Part shown: piece after piece, positions 1 through 8,145 of the stretch
Layout of the letters: every line of letters starts with the position of its first letter
Numbering within the stretch: the stretch's first letter is position 1
Origin: Leadbettera azotonutricia ZAS-9
GTDB taxonomy: Bacteria; Spirochaetota; Spirochaetia; Treponematales; Breznakiellaceae
Direction of reading: 5' to 3'
Length of the DNA: 64,000 nucleotides
NCBI RefSeq assembly: GCF_000214355.1
Contig: NC_015577.1
Location: forward strand, 3,784,288-3,848,287
The notes under the pieces: generated by a model
Databases searched by the model: none
The model's input: only the letters and a program-made list of their open reading frames with translations
What the model was told of the DNA's origin: nothing
Position numbers and translations under genes: made by a program

Positions 1-62
1 CATCTTCTTTCATCATAGCTTCGTTAGACGAAATGGGGCTAATTTTTTTTAACGAAAAGATA

Positions 63-90
63 TTGACAAAATTTTTTTGGTCAATATAAA
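63..90 (+). promoter_or_regulatory. sigma-70 promoter overlapping an inverted repeat
   Basis: TTGACA at 63-68 and TATAAA at 85-90 are separated by 16 bp, a good vegetative promoter match upstream of the two genes at 117 and 233. The same stretch contains perfect 6-bp arms ATTGAC (62-67) and GTCAAT (80-85), so a repressor dimer could bind between the -35 and -10 boxes. The repressor is unknown. Confidence 0.6.
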
Positions 91-116
91 ATAACTAAAA
101 TAAATGGGGGATTAAG

Positions 117-230
117 ATGGCAAATGAAAATCCTGGTTGCTTTTCGGGCTTTCGGTTTGGCTGTGGACTTATTTTCGGTATAATTATAGTCATCATTATA
201 CTTATAACTGTATTTGCAGGCGGATTTTGA
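117..230 (+). CDS. small single-pass membrane peptide (37 aa)
   Basis: An ATG at 117 follows a GGGGG stretch at a workable ribosome-binding distance and opens a 37-codon frame ending with TGA at 230. The N-terminal third is polar and rich in Gly, Cys and Phe. Residues about 18-34 form one strongly hydrophobic helix rich in Ile, Val and Leu. It lies between a good promoter and the protease gene, with only 2 bases to the next ATG, so the two are almost certainly cotranscribed and perhaps translationally coupled. I do not recognise a family. A small membrane partner or regulator of the neighbouring M48 protease is one possibility, inferred from position only. Confidence 0.55.
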   Translation: MANENPGCFSGFRFGCGLIFGIIIVIIILITVFAGGF

Positions 231-232
231 AA

Positions 233-1117
233 ATGTTAAAAAAAACGGTGTTTTGTATATTTTGCCTTTCTGTAATATCGTTAGGTATATTTGCTCAAAA
301 TGACGATGATTCACAAAATAATGAAAATCAGGGTGTTACTGTAGAAATCGCAAAAGAAGCATGGGGATTATATGTCCAATATAGAAGGCTAACAAATGAA
401 GTTAAAAATTATTGGGAAAATGAAATTGAAACGGGTTTAAGAGATGGTAAATATACAAATAACATTAGGCTTTCTCAATATCAACGTATCAAAAATATTT
501 TTGATAGACTGCTGACATCTCAATACCTTAGGAGAGATGTGAATAAATATAATTGGAGAATTTATTTACAAAACACGAATTCGTTAAACGCATTTGCGGC
601 TATAGACGGTATCATAATAATAAATAAGGGGATAGTCGATTTTTGTCAAAATGATGATGAATTAGCCATCATTATTGGACATGAGATAGCTCATATGACA
701 GAAGATCATGTAAAGAAACAATTGGGGGCAAGGATCGTTAAAGAACCAATTATAGAGCACATATCATCATTTATAGCACAACGGAAAAATAAAAGATTAA
801 ATACAGAAGAAATTTCAGACAAAGAAATTTCTGATAAAGAAATGTTTCAATTAGTCTTTGGTTTGGCAGGAGAATTGGCATTATTAAAATATAGTAGATC
901 GCAGGAAGAGAAAGCCGATGAGGAAGGAGCAAAATTTGCTGCCAGTGTAGGTTATGATACGGAAAAAGGATATGATTTATGGTCTAGGATGGCATTAAAT
1001 TCTAGTAATGGATGGTCAAATTTTTTGAGTACCCACCCAAATTCTGATCATAGAGCAAAAGAGTTTCTTAATGGTAATTATAAAAGAAAATATTATCGAG
1101 CATATACCGGTGAATAA
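233..1117 (+). CDS. M48-family zinc metalloprotease, exported
   Basis: A 294-aa protein with an N-terminal signal sequence (KK followed by a hydrophobic run ending near Ala-Gln at about residue 22), so it acts in the periplasm or at the outer side of a membrane. The M48 signature is clear: a NAFA strand before the active site, HEIAH with the first His at residue 150, and a downstream EEKADEEG segment near residue 225 that supplies the third zinc ligand. The usual BepA/Oma1-like TPR tail is absent, so it is a short stand-alone protease. I chose the ATG at 233 because the frame upstream is not protein-like and this Met begins a normal signal peptide. M48 proteases of this kind degrade misfolded envelope proteins; the substrate here is unknown. 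Base composition is AT-rich, like the rest of this island. Confidence 0.85.
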   Translation: MLKKTVFCIFCLSVISLGIFAQNDDDSQNNENQGVTVEIAKEAWGLYVQYRRLTNEVKNYWENEIETGLRDGKYTNNIRLSQYQRIKNIFDRLLTSQYLRRDVNKYNWRIYLQNTNSLNAFAAIDGIIIINKGIVDFCQNDDELAIIIGHEIAHMTEDHVKKQLGARIVKEPIIEHISSFIAQRKNKRLNTEEISDKEISDKEMFQLVFGLAGELALLKYSRSQEEKADEEGAKFAASVGYDTEKGYDLWSRMALNSSNGWSNFLSTHPNSDHRAKEFLNGNYKRKYYRAYTGE

Positions 1118-1203
1118 TATGTTACTGTAGTACGCCCCACTTCGCTTAACCAGGCTGCAGAAAAAGCCCCTTTTTGACAAAAAGGAATTTACAAAAATAA
1201 AAA

Positions 1204-1229
1204 GCCATGATAAAATGGTAAATCATGGC
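1204..1229 (+). promoter_or_regulatory. hairpin across the transposase start codon
   Basis: GCCATGAT (1204-1211) and ATCATGGC (1222-1229) are perfect 8-bp arms with a 10-base loop, and the second arm contains the ATG start at 1225. A TTGACA box is at 1174-1179. The hairpin is kept in the other two left-end copies (2571-2597 region and 8980-9004 region). Such hairpins in other IS families block translation of read-through transcripts; that role here is inferred. Confidence 0.55.
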
Positions 1230-2360
1230 AAGATATAAAAAAACAAATAAAGAGCAGGGGCTCTTTACAGCAGTAAACTTAAAAGATCAAATAGTTCCGG
1301 GAACATTTGAGCATACGTTGCAGGAATTATTTGATAAAAAGATAGATCTTGGTATATTCGACCGAAAGTATAACAACGATGAAACCGGGGCGGGTGCAAT
1401 TGAGCCCCGTATTCTACTGAAAATTGTCCTCTATAGCTATTCATTAGGGGTAATCACTTCACGAAAGATAGCGAAAATGTGCCATGACAACATGGTAGTT
1501 AAGGCCTTGGCAGAAGATGCGGAACCCCATTACACTACAATTTCAAATTTTATATCGGGAATGAGCGGAGAGATTGAAAAACTATTCACCGAAGTGCTTA
1601 TGGTATGCTCTGAAATGGGATTGATAAAAGGGAAAATGTTTGCCATAGACGGCTGCCGACTTCCTTCGAATGCGGCAAAGGAATGGTCAGGGATAAAAAA
1701 GGAATTAAAGAAAAAATATGACAAAATAAAGGCGATGTGCGAAAAGATAGTGGAAGAACATAAAAACAAGGACCGGATATCGGCAAAGGAACAGGAAAGG
1801 GAAGAAGAGAAGTTGGAACGGCTGGAAGCGGCGGCTTCTCGGATACGAAACTTTATATTAACCCAGGAAGAACGGAAAGGAGCCGGGGGAGAGACGGTAA
1901 AATCGAATATAACCGATAATGAAAGCGGGAAAATAAAAGGGCCCCACGGTTATATACAAGGGTATAACGGGCTTGCGGTAGCGGACAGCAAGAATCAGGT
2001 AATAATAGCCGCTGACGCGAACGGAAGCGCAGCGGAAGGACAATATTTTGTCCGTATAAAGACAAATGCATACGGAGCAAAAAGAAAAACTACAGGACAT
2101 TATATATACCGGTGAGAGAATATGAAAGAAACCTTTCACAGGAAATGCGGGAAAAGATAGACAAGAAAGAATACCGGAAGATATACAGCAAGAGGATGCA
2201 AATAATCGAACCGGTATTTGCGGATATTACGTATTGCAAAGGGATGGACAGGTTTACGATGAGGAGTAAAGCGAAAGTAGACATACAGTGGAAACTATAT
2301 TGCATAATGCATAACATAGGCAAATTCCAGCAGGCAAAAGGGAAGAAAAATGCGGTATAA
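1225..2360 (+). pseudogene. IS1182-family transposase, internal deletion plus frameshift
   Basis: The first frame (1225-2115) has the IS1182/DUF772 N-terminal domain: a helical region with the SLGVITSRKIAKMC segment, then the first catalytic Asp in MFAIDGCRL near residue 139, then a charged helical insert at about 155-210. After GQYF, near residue 277, the protein jumps to VRIKTNAYGAKRK, so the middle of the DDE domain is missing. The frame then stops at 2113-2115. The C-terminal part, with RMQIIEPVFADITYCKGMD and KWKLYC-type ending, continues in another frame from about 2112 to 2360. The lesion lies at a CCGG and looks like loss of a few bases. It cannot encode an active transposase. Confidence 0.85.
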
Positions 2361-2518
2361 GGAAGATAACAGGAAGAAAAAAGCGAATAAAATGTCTTAT
2401 TTGAATATTCGTTTCAAAGTTCTGAATAATAATATGATTATAAATCAATACGAGTAAAAAAATACTATTTAGGTTTTAATTCAGATGATAAAAGCAAGGT
2501 TTTTCAGCAGTCTCAACC

Positions 2519-2634
2519 AGACTGCAGAAAAAGCCCTTTTTTGGCAAAAAGGAATTTACAAAAATAAAAAGCCATGATAGAATAGCAAATCATGGCAAGA
2601 TATAAAAAAACAAATAAAGAGCAGGGGCTCTTTA
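2519..2634 (+). mobile_element. IS1182-like left-end fragment, copy 2
   Basis: This stretch repeats the left end of copy 1, including the TIR, the promoter region, the start-codon hairpin and the first 13 or so codons of the transposase, with a few base differences. It breaks off at about 2634 where unrelated sequence begins. Its first bases lie 5 bp (CAACC) after the right end of copy 1, a tail-to-head arrangement. Confidence 0.75.
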
Positions 2635-2691
2635 TAGGTATTCGTCCGACAACTTCAACAGGTCTGTGCAAGTTTTTTCACCTTAGTCTGC

Positions 2692-2699
2692 AAAAATAT
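2692..2699. repeat. 8-bp target duplication of outer IS256 element (pairs with 6207-6214)
   Basis: AAAAATAT precedes the first base of the element at 2700 and recurs directly after its last base at 6207-6214. Both sites are intact, so no deletion has occurred at the outer junctions since insertion. Confidence 0.85.
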
Positions 2700-2738
2700 G
2701 GACGTGTCCGAATTTTTGTGTAAATGGCAATGAATTAT

Positions 2739-3231
2739 TTAGAACGGAACCCGTTCATTGCCAAAAATAATAGCGAATTGGTTGAGCGCCATCCCCCAAT
2801 CCCGTACCGGCATTGTCCATTTCTCTGACGCATTCCTAATTGCCAAATACAATATCTTAAATATAGCATCATCGTTCGGAAATGTCGAGCGGTTTTTTGT
2901 GACTTTTCGCAGCTGGTAATTTAATGACTCAATTGCATTTGTCGTGTAAATTGCCTTGCGGATTTCAGGCGGGTATTTAAAGAACTCGCTTAAGTCATCC
3001 CAGTGGGTATCCCAGGACTGGTATATCATCGGGTACTTGGCATCCCATATCTTGCCGAATTCTTCCAGTGCGTCACGGCCGGCTTCCTCGGTGGCTGCCG
3101 AATATATGGCCTTAAGATCGGCACAGATTTTTTTCAGGTCTTTCCAGGAAACAAACTTGGTGGAATTACGCACCATGTGGACAATGCACAATTGGATACG
3201 GGTCTTGGGAAATACTGCCCGAACCGCTTCG
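2739..3231 (-). pseudogene. IS256 transposase, C-terminal part (element A)
   Basis: This encodes the last 160 or so residues of the transposase, from QLCIVHMVRNSTKF through TNAIESLNYQLRKVTKN to the ERVPF terminus. It is interrupted upstream at 3231 by insertion of element B at CCGCTTCG. In sequence it is the same as the matching part of the intact copy. The first catalytic residues are in the separated N-terminal part. Confidence 0.9.
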
Positions 3232-4572
3232 GGACGTGTCCGAATTTTTGTGTAAATGGCAATGAATTATTTAGAACGGAACCCGTTCATTGCCAAAAAT
3301 AATAGCGAATTGGTTGAGCGCCATCCCCCAATCCCGTACCGGCATTGTCCATTTCTCTGACGCATTCCTAATTGCCAAATACAATATCTTAAATATAGCA
3401 TCATCGTTCGGAAATGTCGAGCGGTTTTTTGTGACTTTTCGCAGCTGGTAATTTAATGACTCAATTGCATTTGTCGTGTAAATTGCCTTGCGGATTTCAG
3501 GCGGGTATTTAAAGAACTCGCTTAAGTCATCCCAGTGGGTATCCCAGGACTGGTATATCATCGGGTACTTGGCATCCCATATCTTGCCGAATTCTTCCAG
3601 TGCGTCACGGCCGGCTTCCTCGGTGGCTGCCGAATATATGGCCTTAAGATCGGCACAGATTTTTTTCAGGTCTTTCCAGGAAACAAACTTGGTGGAATTA
3701 CGCACCATGTGGACAATGCACAATTGGATACGGGTCTTGGGAAATACTGCCCGAACCGCTTCGGGGAAACCGGTAAGGCCGTCCATGCAAGCGATGAGTA
3801 TGTCTTCCACTCCCCGGTTCTTTATTTCGTTCAGGACGCCCATCCAGAACTTAGCCCCTTCGTTCTCCGCTATCCAAAGGCCCAATACCTCCTTCTGACC
3901 CTCGAAATTCACTCCCAGAGCCACATAGACGCTCTTGGTACAGCTTTTCCCGTCCTGTTTGGTCTTGACCCTCAGGGCGTCCAAATACACGATGGCATAA
4001 GATTTTTCCAGCTGCCGATTCTGCCACTCCTTCACTTCTTCCATCACCGCTGCAGTGACACGGCTTATCAATTCAGGGGAGACTTCCACGTTATATATTT
4101 TTTCCAGGTGTGATTTAATATCCCGGTCGGTCATCCCAAAGGAATACATCGAAATAACCTGGTCGTTAAATATAGGGAGCCGTCTTTGGTGTTTCGCCAG
4201 TATCTTGGGTTCGAACGTTCCATTGCGGTCCCGTGGTACCTGTATCACTGCACTCTGATTCTCTGTCAGGACTGTCTTTTCACTGTACCCGTTTCGGCTG
4301 TCCCCCGAATTGTCCCCGGCGTTGGAATTCTTTTCATACCCCAAATGCTCGTCCATTTCAGCATTCATGACACGGCTTAGCAGCTTCCCTGTCAGATGCT
4401 TTAATAATCCTTCCTGTCCAAGGATTTCTTCCTGGGTCATTCCTTTAAGGTCTATCTGATCGAGTATTTGGTCGATCAGATCCTTCTCTTTCAGTTTTCG
4501 TGTACTGGCCATTTTGTCTCCTTGGTATTTCTACCATATTTTGGCCATTTACACAAACTTCAGGACAGGCCC
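3232..4572 (-). mobile_element. intact IS256-family insertion sequence (element B, 1341 bp)
   Basis: This is the only complete copy in the array. It carries both terminal repeats and one full transposase gene. It sits inside element A and is flanked by the 8-bp direct repeat CCGCTTCG (3224-3231 and 4573-4580), so it arrived by a genuine transposition into its own relative. Confidence 0.9.
3271..4512 (-). CDS. IS256/Mutator-family transposase, full length
   Basis: A 413-aa protein of normal family length. The N-terminal region (about 1-160) includes the conserved LGYEK and RNGYSEKTV segments. The DDE core follows: Asp in AIVYLDALRVK (near residue 174), Asp in ILIACMDGLTGFPEAV (near 242), and a Glu in TNAIESLNYQLRK (near 345), the family pattern. 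It cuts and moves the element by binding the terminal repeats. The start ATG at 4512 is preceded by an AAGGAGA ribosome-binding site in the same strand. It should be able to act in trans on all the partial copies that keep at least one end. Confidence 0.93.
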   Translation of the reverse strand: MASTRKLKEKDLIDQILDQIDLKGMTQEEILGQEGLLKHLTGKLLSRVMNAEMDEHLGYEKNSNAGDNSGDSRNGYSEKTVLTENQSAVIQVPRDRNGTFEPKILAKHQRRLPIFNDQVISMYSFGMTDRDIKSHLEKIYNVEVSPELISRVTAAVMEEVKEWQNRQLEKSYAIVYLDALRVKTKQDGKSCTKSVYVALGVNFEGQKEVLGLWIAENEGAKFWMGVLNEIKNRGVEDILIACMDGLTGFPEAVRAVFPKTRIQLCIVHMVRNSTKFVSWKDLKKICADLKAIYSAATEEAGRDALEEFGKIWDAKYPMIYQSWDTHWDDLSEFFKYPPEIRKAIYTTNAIESLNYQLRKVTKNRSTFPNDDAIFKILYLAIRNASEKWTMPVRDWGMALNQFAIIFGNERVPF

Positions 4573-5329
4573 CCGCTTCGGGGAAACCGGTAAGGCCGTC
4601 CATGCAAGCGATGAGTATGTCTTCCACTCCCCGGTTCTTTATTTCGTTCAGGACGCCCATCCAGAACTTAGCCCCTTCGTTCTCCGCTATCCAAAGGCCC
4701 AATACCTCCTTCTGACCCTCGAAATTCACTCCCAGAGCCACATAGACGCTCTTGGTACAGCTTTTCCCGTCCTGTTTGGTCTTGACCCTCAGGGCGTCCA
4801 AATACACGATGGCATAAGATTTTTCCAGCTGCCGATTCTGCCACTCCTTCACTTCTTCCATCACCGCTGCAGTGACACGGCTTATCAATTCAGGGGAGAC
4901 TTCCACGTTATATATTTTTTCCAGGTGTGATTTAATATCCCGGTCGGTCATCCCAAAGGAATACATCGAAATAACCTGGTCGTTAAATATAGGGAGCCGT
5001 CTTTGGTGTTTCGCCAGTATCTTGGGTTCGAACGTTCCATTGCGGTCCCGTGGTACCTGTATCACTGCACTCTGATTCTCTGTCAGGACTGTCTTTTCAC
5101 TGTACCCGTTTCGGCTGTCCCCCGAATTGTCCCCGGCGTTGGAATTCTTTTCATACCCCAAATGCTCGTCCATTTCAGCATTCATGACACGGCTTAGCAG
5201 CTTCCCTGTCAGATGCTTTAATAATCCTTCCTGTCCAAGGATTTCTTCCTGGGTCATTCCTTTAAGGTCTATCTGATCGAGTATTTGGTCGATCAGATCC
5301 TTCTCTTTCAGTTTTCGTGTACTGGCCAT
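4573..5329 (-). pseudogene. IS256 transposase, N-terminal part, first tandem copy
   Basis: It carries residues 1 to about 250 of the transposase. At the junction (GLTGFPEA) the frame runs out of the gene into the terminal repeat of element B and stops at 4445, giving a 294-residue chimera with a foreign tail of about 43 residues. The second catalytic Asp is retained but the C-terminal catalytic Glu is absent, so it is inactive by itself. A dominant-negative DNA-binding product is possible, since start site and ribosome-binding site are intact. Confidence 0.88.
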
Positions 5330-5389
5330 TTTGTCTCCTTGGTATTTCTACCATATTTTGGCCATTTACACAAACTTCAGGACAGGCCC

Positions 5390-6146
5390 CCGCTTCGGGG
5401 AAACCGGTAAGGCCGTCCATGCAAGCGATGAGTATGTCTTCCACTCCCCGGTTCTTTATTTCGTTCAGGACGCCCATCCAGAACTTAGCCCCTTCGTTCT
5501 CCGCTATCCAAAGGCCCAATACCTCCTTCTGACCCTCGAAATTCACTCCCAGAGCCACATAGACGCTCTTGGTACAGCTTTTCCCGTCCTGTTTGGTCTT
5601 GACCCTCAGGGCGTCCAAATACACGATGGCATAAGATTTTTCCAGCTGCCGATTCTGCCACTCCTTCACTTCTTCCATCACCGCTGCAGTGACACGGCTT
5701 ATCAATTCAGGGGAGACTTCCACGTTATATATTTTTTCCAGGTGTGATTTAATATCCCGGTCGGTCATCCCAAAGGAATACATCGAAATAACCTGGTCGT
5801 TAAATATAGGGAGCCGTCTTTGGTGTTTCGCCAGTATCTTGGGTTCGAACGTTCCATTGCGGTCCCGTGGTACCTGTATCACTGCACTCTGATTCTCTGT
5901 CAGGACTGTCTTTTCACTGTACCCGTTTCGGCTGTCCCCCGAATTGTCCCCGGCGTTGGAATTCTTTTCATACCCCAAATGCTCGTCCATTTCAGCATTC
6001 ATGACACGGCTTAGCAGCTTCCCTGTCAGATGCTTTAATAATCCTTCCTGTCCAAGGATTTCTTCCTGGGTCATTCCTTTAAGGTCTATCTGATCGAGTA
6101 TTTGGTCGATCAGATCCTTCTCTTTCAGTTTTCGTGTACTGGCCAT
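5390..6146 (-). pseudogene. IS256 transposase, N-terminal part, second tandem copy
   Basis: This repeats the preceding truncated gene, with the same junction and the same foreign tail (the open frame continues to 5262). It also provides the outer terminal repeat of element A at 6178-6206. It appears identical to the other copies, so the duplication is recent. Confidence 0.88.
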
Positions 6147-6206
6147 TTTGTCTCCTTGGTATTTCTACCATATTTTGGCCATTTACACAAACTTCAGGAC
6201 AGGCCC

Positions 6207-6479
6207 AAAAATATACCATTAAATGAACCAATTGACAAAATTTATACGTTATTATATGCTTTACTCATGGCGAATTTGTTAAAAAAAGAGCATATTGGGG
6301 AAAAACTCGGTATCTCTTTAGCTACTGTTAATAATTGGATAAAAACACAGGTTATTCCCCCTCCTGATATTCTGGATCATTATAGTCAAAGTACATTTGT
6401 ATCTATCATAAATGGAATAAAAGATGAACCATCGCGTTTAAATTCTCGGGCTAATAGGTCATTATTAGAAAAAAAATAA
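6207..6479 (+). pseudogene. HTH protein gene cut by IS1182 and IS256; 3' part
   Basis: Codons from 6207 read KNIPLNEPIDKIYTLLYALL and then a likely helix-turn-helix (KEHIGEKLGISLATVNNWIK), ending at 6479. If the IS256 array and one target duplication are removed, bases 2638-2699 join 6215-6479 in frame (109 codons, no stop), adding FVRQLQQVCASFFTLVCK in front. The gene therefore once ran from before 2634, and its 5' end was lost to the IS1182 fragment. An internal ATG at 6267 could still give a 70-aa product. It lies 40 bp upstream of the methyltransferase gene, so it may have been a regulator of the restriction system; that is inference. Confidence 0.6.
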
Positions 6480-6519
6480 TATATGTTATCTAGGAATAAC
6501 AGAAAAATCACGAAAGATA

Positions 6520-8145
6520 ATGTTAAATAACTTAGTAACAGAATTTGAAATGTCAGGATTGTCGTTAAACGATGGTGTATTAGCATTGGTATTAACAATC
6601 TTACGAGCAAATAAAATAATAAATAATAATTGGCAAATAAATATGGACACGCCTCTTGATTCATTTTTGTCGGCATGGATAATGGAAAGTAAAAATCCTG
6701 CTTTAGTTAAATCACTCTATTCAGAATATGAAATAATCAATCAAAATGACGATATTCTAGGAGCATTTTATCAATCTATTCAAAGCATTTCTCAAAAATC
6801 AACGCTTGGATCATATTATACTCCATCTGAATTATTAAGCGGAATAAATATACCCAAGAATAAAACCATTCTCGACCCGTGTTGTGGTAGTGGCGGTATA
6901 TTGATTAGAGTATTAACAAAAGCACATGATCCTTCAAAAATATTTGCACGGGATATCGATGAAATAGCTTTAAAAATATGTTTTATAAACCTTGTTCTGT
7001 TTTTTGATAATAAAAATATATTGCCAAATATACTGAAACAAGATATAGCGCTTGTTGATTCAGACAATTTATTTAATCAAAAACTAAAAGAAGATTTTGA
7101 CGTTATTGTTACTAATCCACCATGGGGCAGCAAATGGACAAAGTCTCAAAAAGAATATCTCCTAAAATTGTACCCGGAAATTGAAACAAATGAAATATTT
7201 AGTATTGCTCTATATAATGCAATAGGTATGCTAAAAAATAATGGGGAATTATATTTCTTTCTTCCGCATAGTTTCTTAAATGTAGCGGCACATCACAATA
7301 TTAGAAATTATATCTTAAAGAAAAACAATAAGCTGTCAATTAAATTACTTGGCAACGCTTTTAAGGGTGTTTTATCCGAAAGTATTTTATTCCATATTGA
7401 GACTGAAAGGGCAGATGAGAATATACATGTTGAGGATAAGGATAATAACATATATCAATTGTCAAAAAAAAGTATCACTTCACCTGATTACATTATCAGT
7501 GCAAATATTAAGACTCGAGATTTTCTCTTAATAAATAAAATATATAATACTCCTCATGTTAATTTGAAAAAAGACACGTCATTTGCTCTCGGTGTTGTTA
7601 CGGGAAATAATGCAAAACATATATTACAAAATCCTACCGAACAAACAGAGCCAATATTTCGTGGTAAGGATATACAAAAGTATTACTATGAATTGCCACA
7701 ATGTTATATTGTATTTAATCCCGGCGCTTATCAACAAATTGCACCAATTGAATATTATCGACAAAAAAAAATAGCATATCGATTTATTAGTGATACATTG
7801 ATTTGTACGCTTGATTGTAGTAATGCTCTTGTTTTGAATAGCGCTAATATTTTTATTTCCGTCAATTACCCCATGGAAACAATTGTAGGTTTATTTAATA
7901 GTGATATATATTCATTTATTTTCAAAAAGAAATTTCATTCTTGCAAGGTTTTAAAATCGCATTTACAAGATATGCCATTACCAATTCTAACCACAAATGA
8001 ACATAAAAATATTTATGATATGTATCAAAAAATGATTCTTGAAGAAGAAAACATGCAAACATTTCAGGAAAGTATAGATAAAATTATTTGTAATTATTTT
8101 TCGCTAGATAATAAGCAGTATGTCTACATTAAAGAAGAAATCTAA
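6520..8145 (+). CDS. type II DNA adenine-N6 methyltransferase
   Basis: A 541-aa modification enzyme. A helical N-terminal region (about 1-100) precedes the SAM-binding motif I, DPCCGSGG at residues 119-126. Motif IV is NPPW at residues 199-202, the adenine-N6 catalytic tetrad. The second half (about 340-520) has the features of the TaqI/Eco57I-like specificity domain: GVVTGNN, then EPIFRGKDIQKY, then a segment ending in MPLPIL. It would protect host DNA at the site cut by the adjacent endonuclease. The recognition sequence cannot be read from the protein. The stop codon is immediately followed by the ATG of the next gene, so the pair is cotranslated. AT-rich composition marks it as acquired. 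Confidence 0.88.
   Translation: MLNNLVTEFEMSGLSLNDGVLALVLTILRANKIINNNWQINMDTPLDSFLSAWIMESKNPALVKSLYSEYEIINQNDDILGAFYQSIQSISQKSTLGSYYTPSELLSGINIPKNKTILDPCCGSGGILIRVLTKAHDPSKIFARDIDEIALKICFINLVLFFDNKNILPNILKQDIALVDSDNLFNQKLKEDFDVIVTNPPWGSKWTKSQKEYLLKLYPEIETNEIFSIALYNAIGMLKNNGELYFFLPHSFLNVAAHHNIRNYILKKNNKLSIKLLGNAFKGVLSESILFHIETERADENIHVEDKDNNIYQLSKKSITSPDYIISANIKTRDFLLINKIYNTPHVNLKKDTSFALGVVTGNNAKHILQNPTEQTEPIFRGKDIQKYYYELPQCYIVFNPGAYQQIAPIEYYRQKKIAYRFISDTLICTLDCSNALVLNSANIFISVNYPMETIVGLFNSDIYSFIFKKKFHSCKVLKSHLQDMPLPILTTNEHKNIYDMYQKMILEEENMQTFQESIDKIICNYFSLDNKQYVYIKEEI

Larger units (their letters stand above)
1147..2513 (+). mobile_element. IS1182-like insertion sequence, copy 1 (internally deleted)
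   Basis: The left end (AACCAGGCTGCAGAAAAAG, from about 1149) and the right end (CAGCAGTCT at 2505-2513, preceded by a GGTTTTT stretch) form an imperfect terminal inverted repeat, roughly GRCTGCWGAAAAAS. Between them lies one transposase frame that has lost an internal segment and is frameshifted. The same left end recurs at 2519 and at 8927. Exact outer limits are uncertain by a few bases. Confidence 0.7.
2700..6206 (-). mobile_element. IS256-family element interrupted by a second copy and partly duplicated
   Basis: The outer element (A) starts at 2700 and ends at 6206. Its ends share a 29-bp imperfect inverted repeat, about 23 of 29 matching, with the core TTTGTGTAAATGGC. It is flanked by the 8-bp target duplication AAAAATAT (2692-2699 and 6207-6214), typical of IS256 insertion. 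Element A is split at its base 532 by a full second copy B (3232-4572). Its transposase-N-terminal part then appears twice in tandem (4573-5389 and 5390-6206, 817 bp each). Confidence 0.9.
4573..6206. repeat. two 817-bp direct repeats (4573-5389, 5390-6206)
   Basis: The unit begins with CCGCTTCG and ends with the terminal repeat ...CAGGCCC. The same 817 bp also ends the intact element (3756-4572), so three head-to-tail copies exist. The spacing is exactly 817 at each boundary. This is what one unequal crossover between the N-terminal halves of elements A and B would produce. Confidence 0.9.

Noticed and set aside
4573-6206. Tandem repeat as a CRISPR-like or satellite array
   Set aside because: The 817-bp units are IS256 pieces with terminal repeats and transposase codons; there are no short repeats with unique spacers anywhere in the window.
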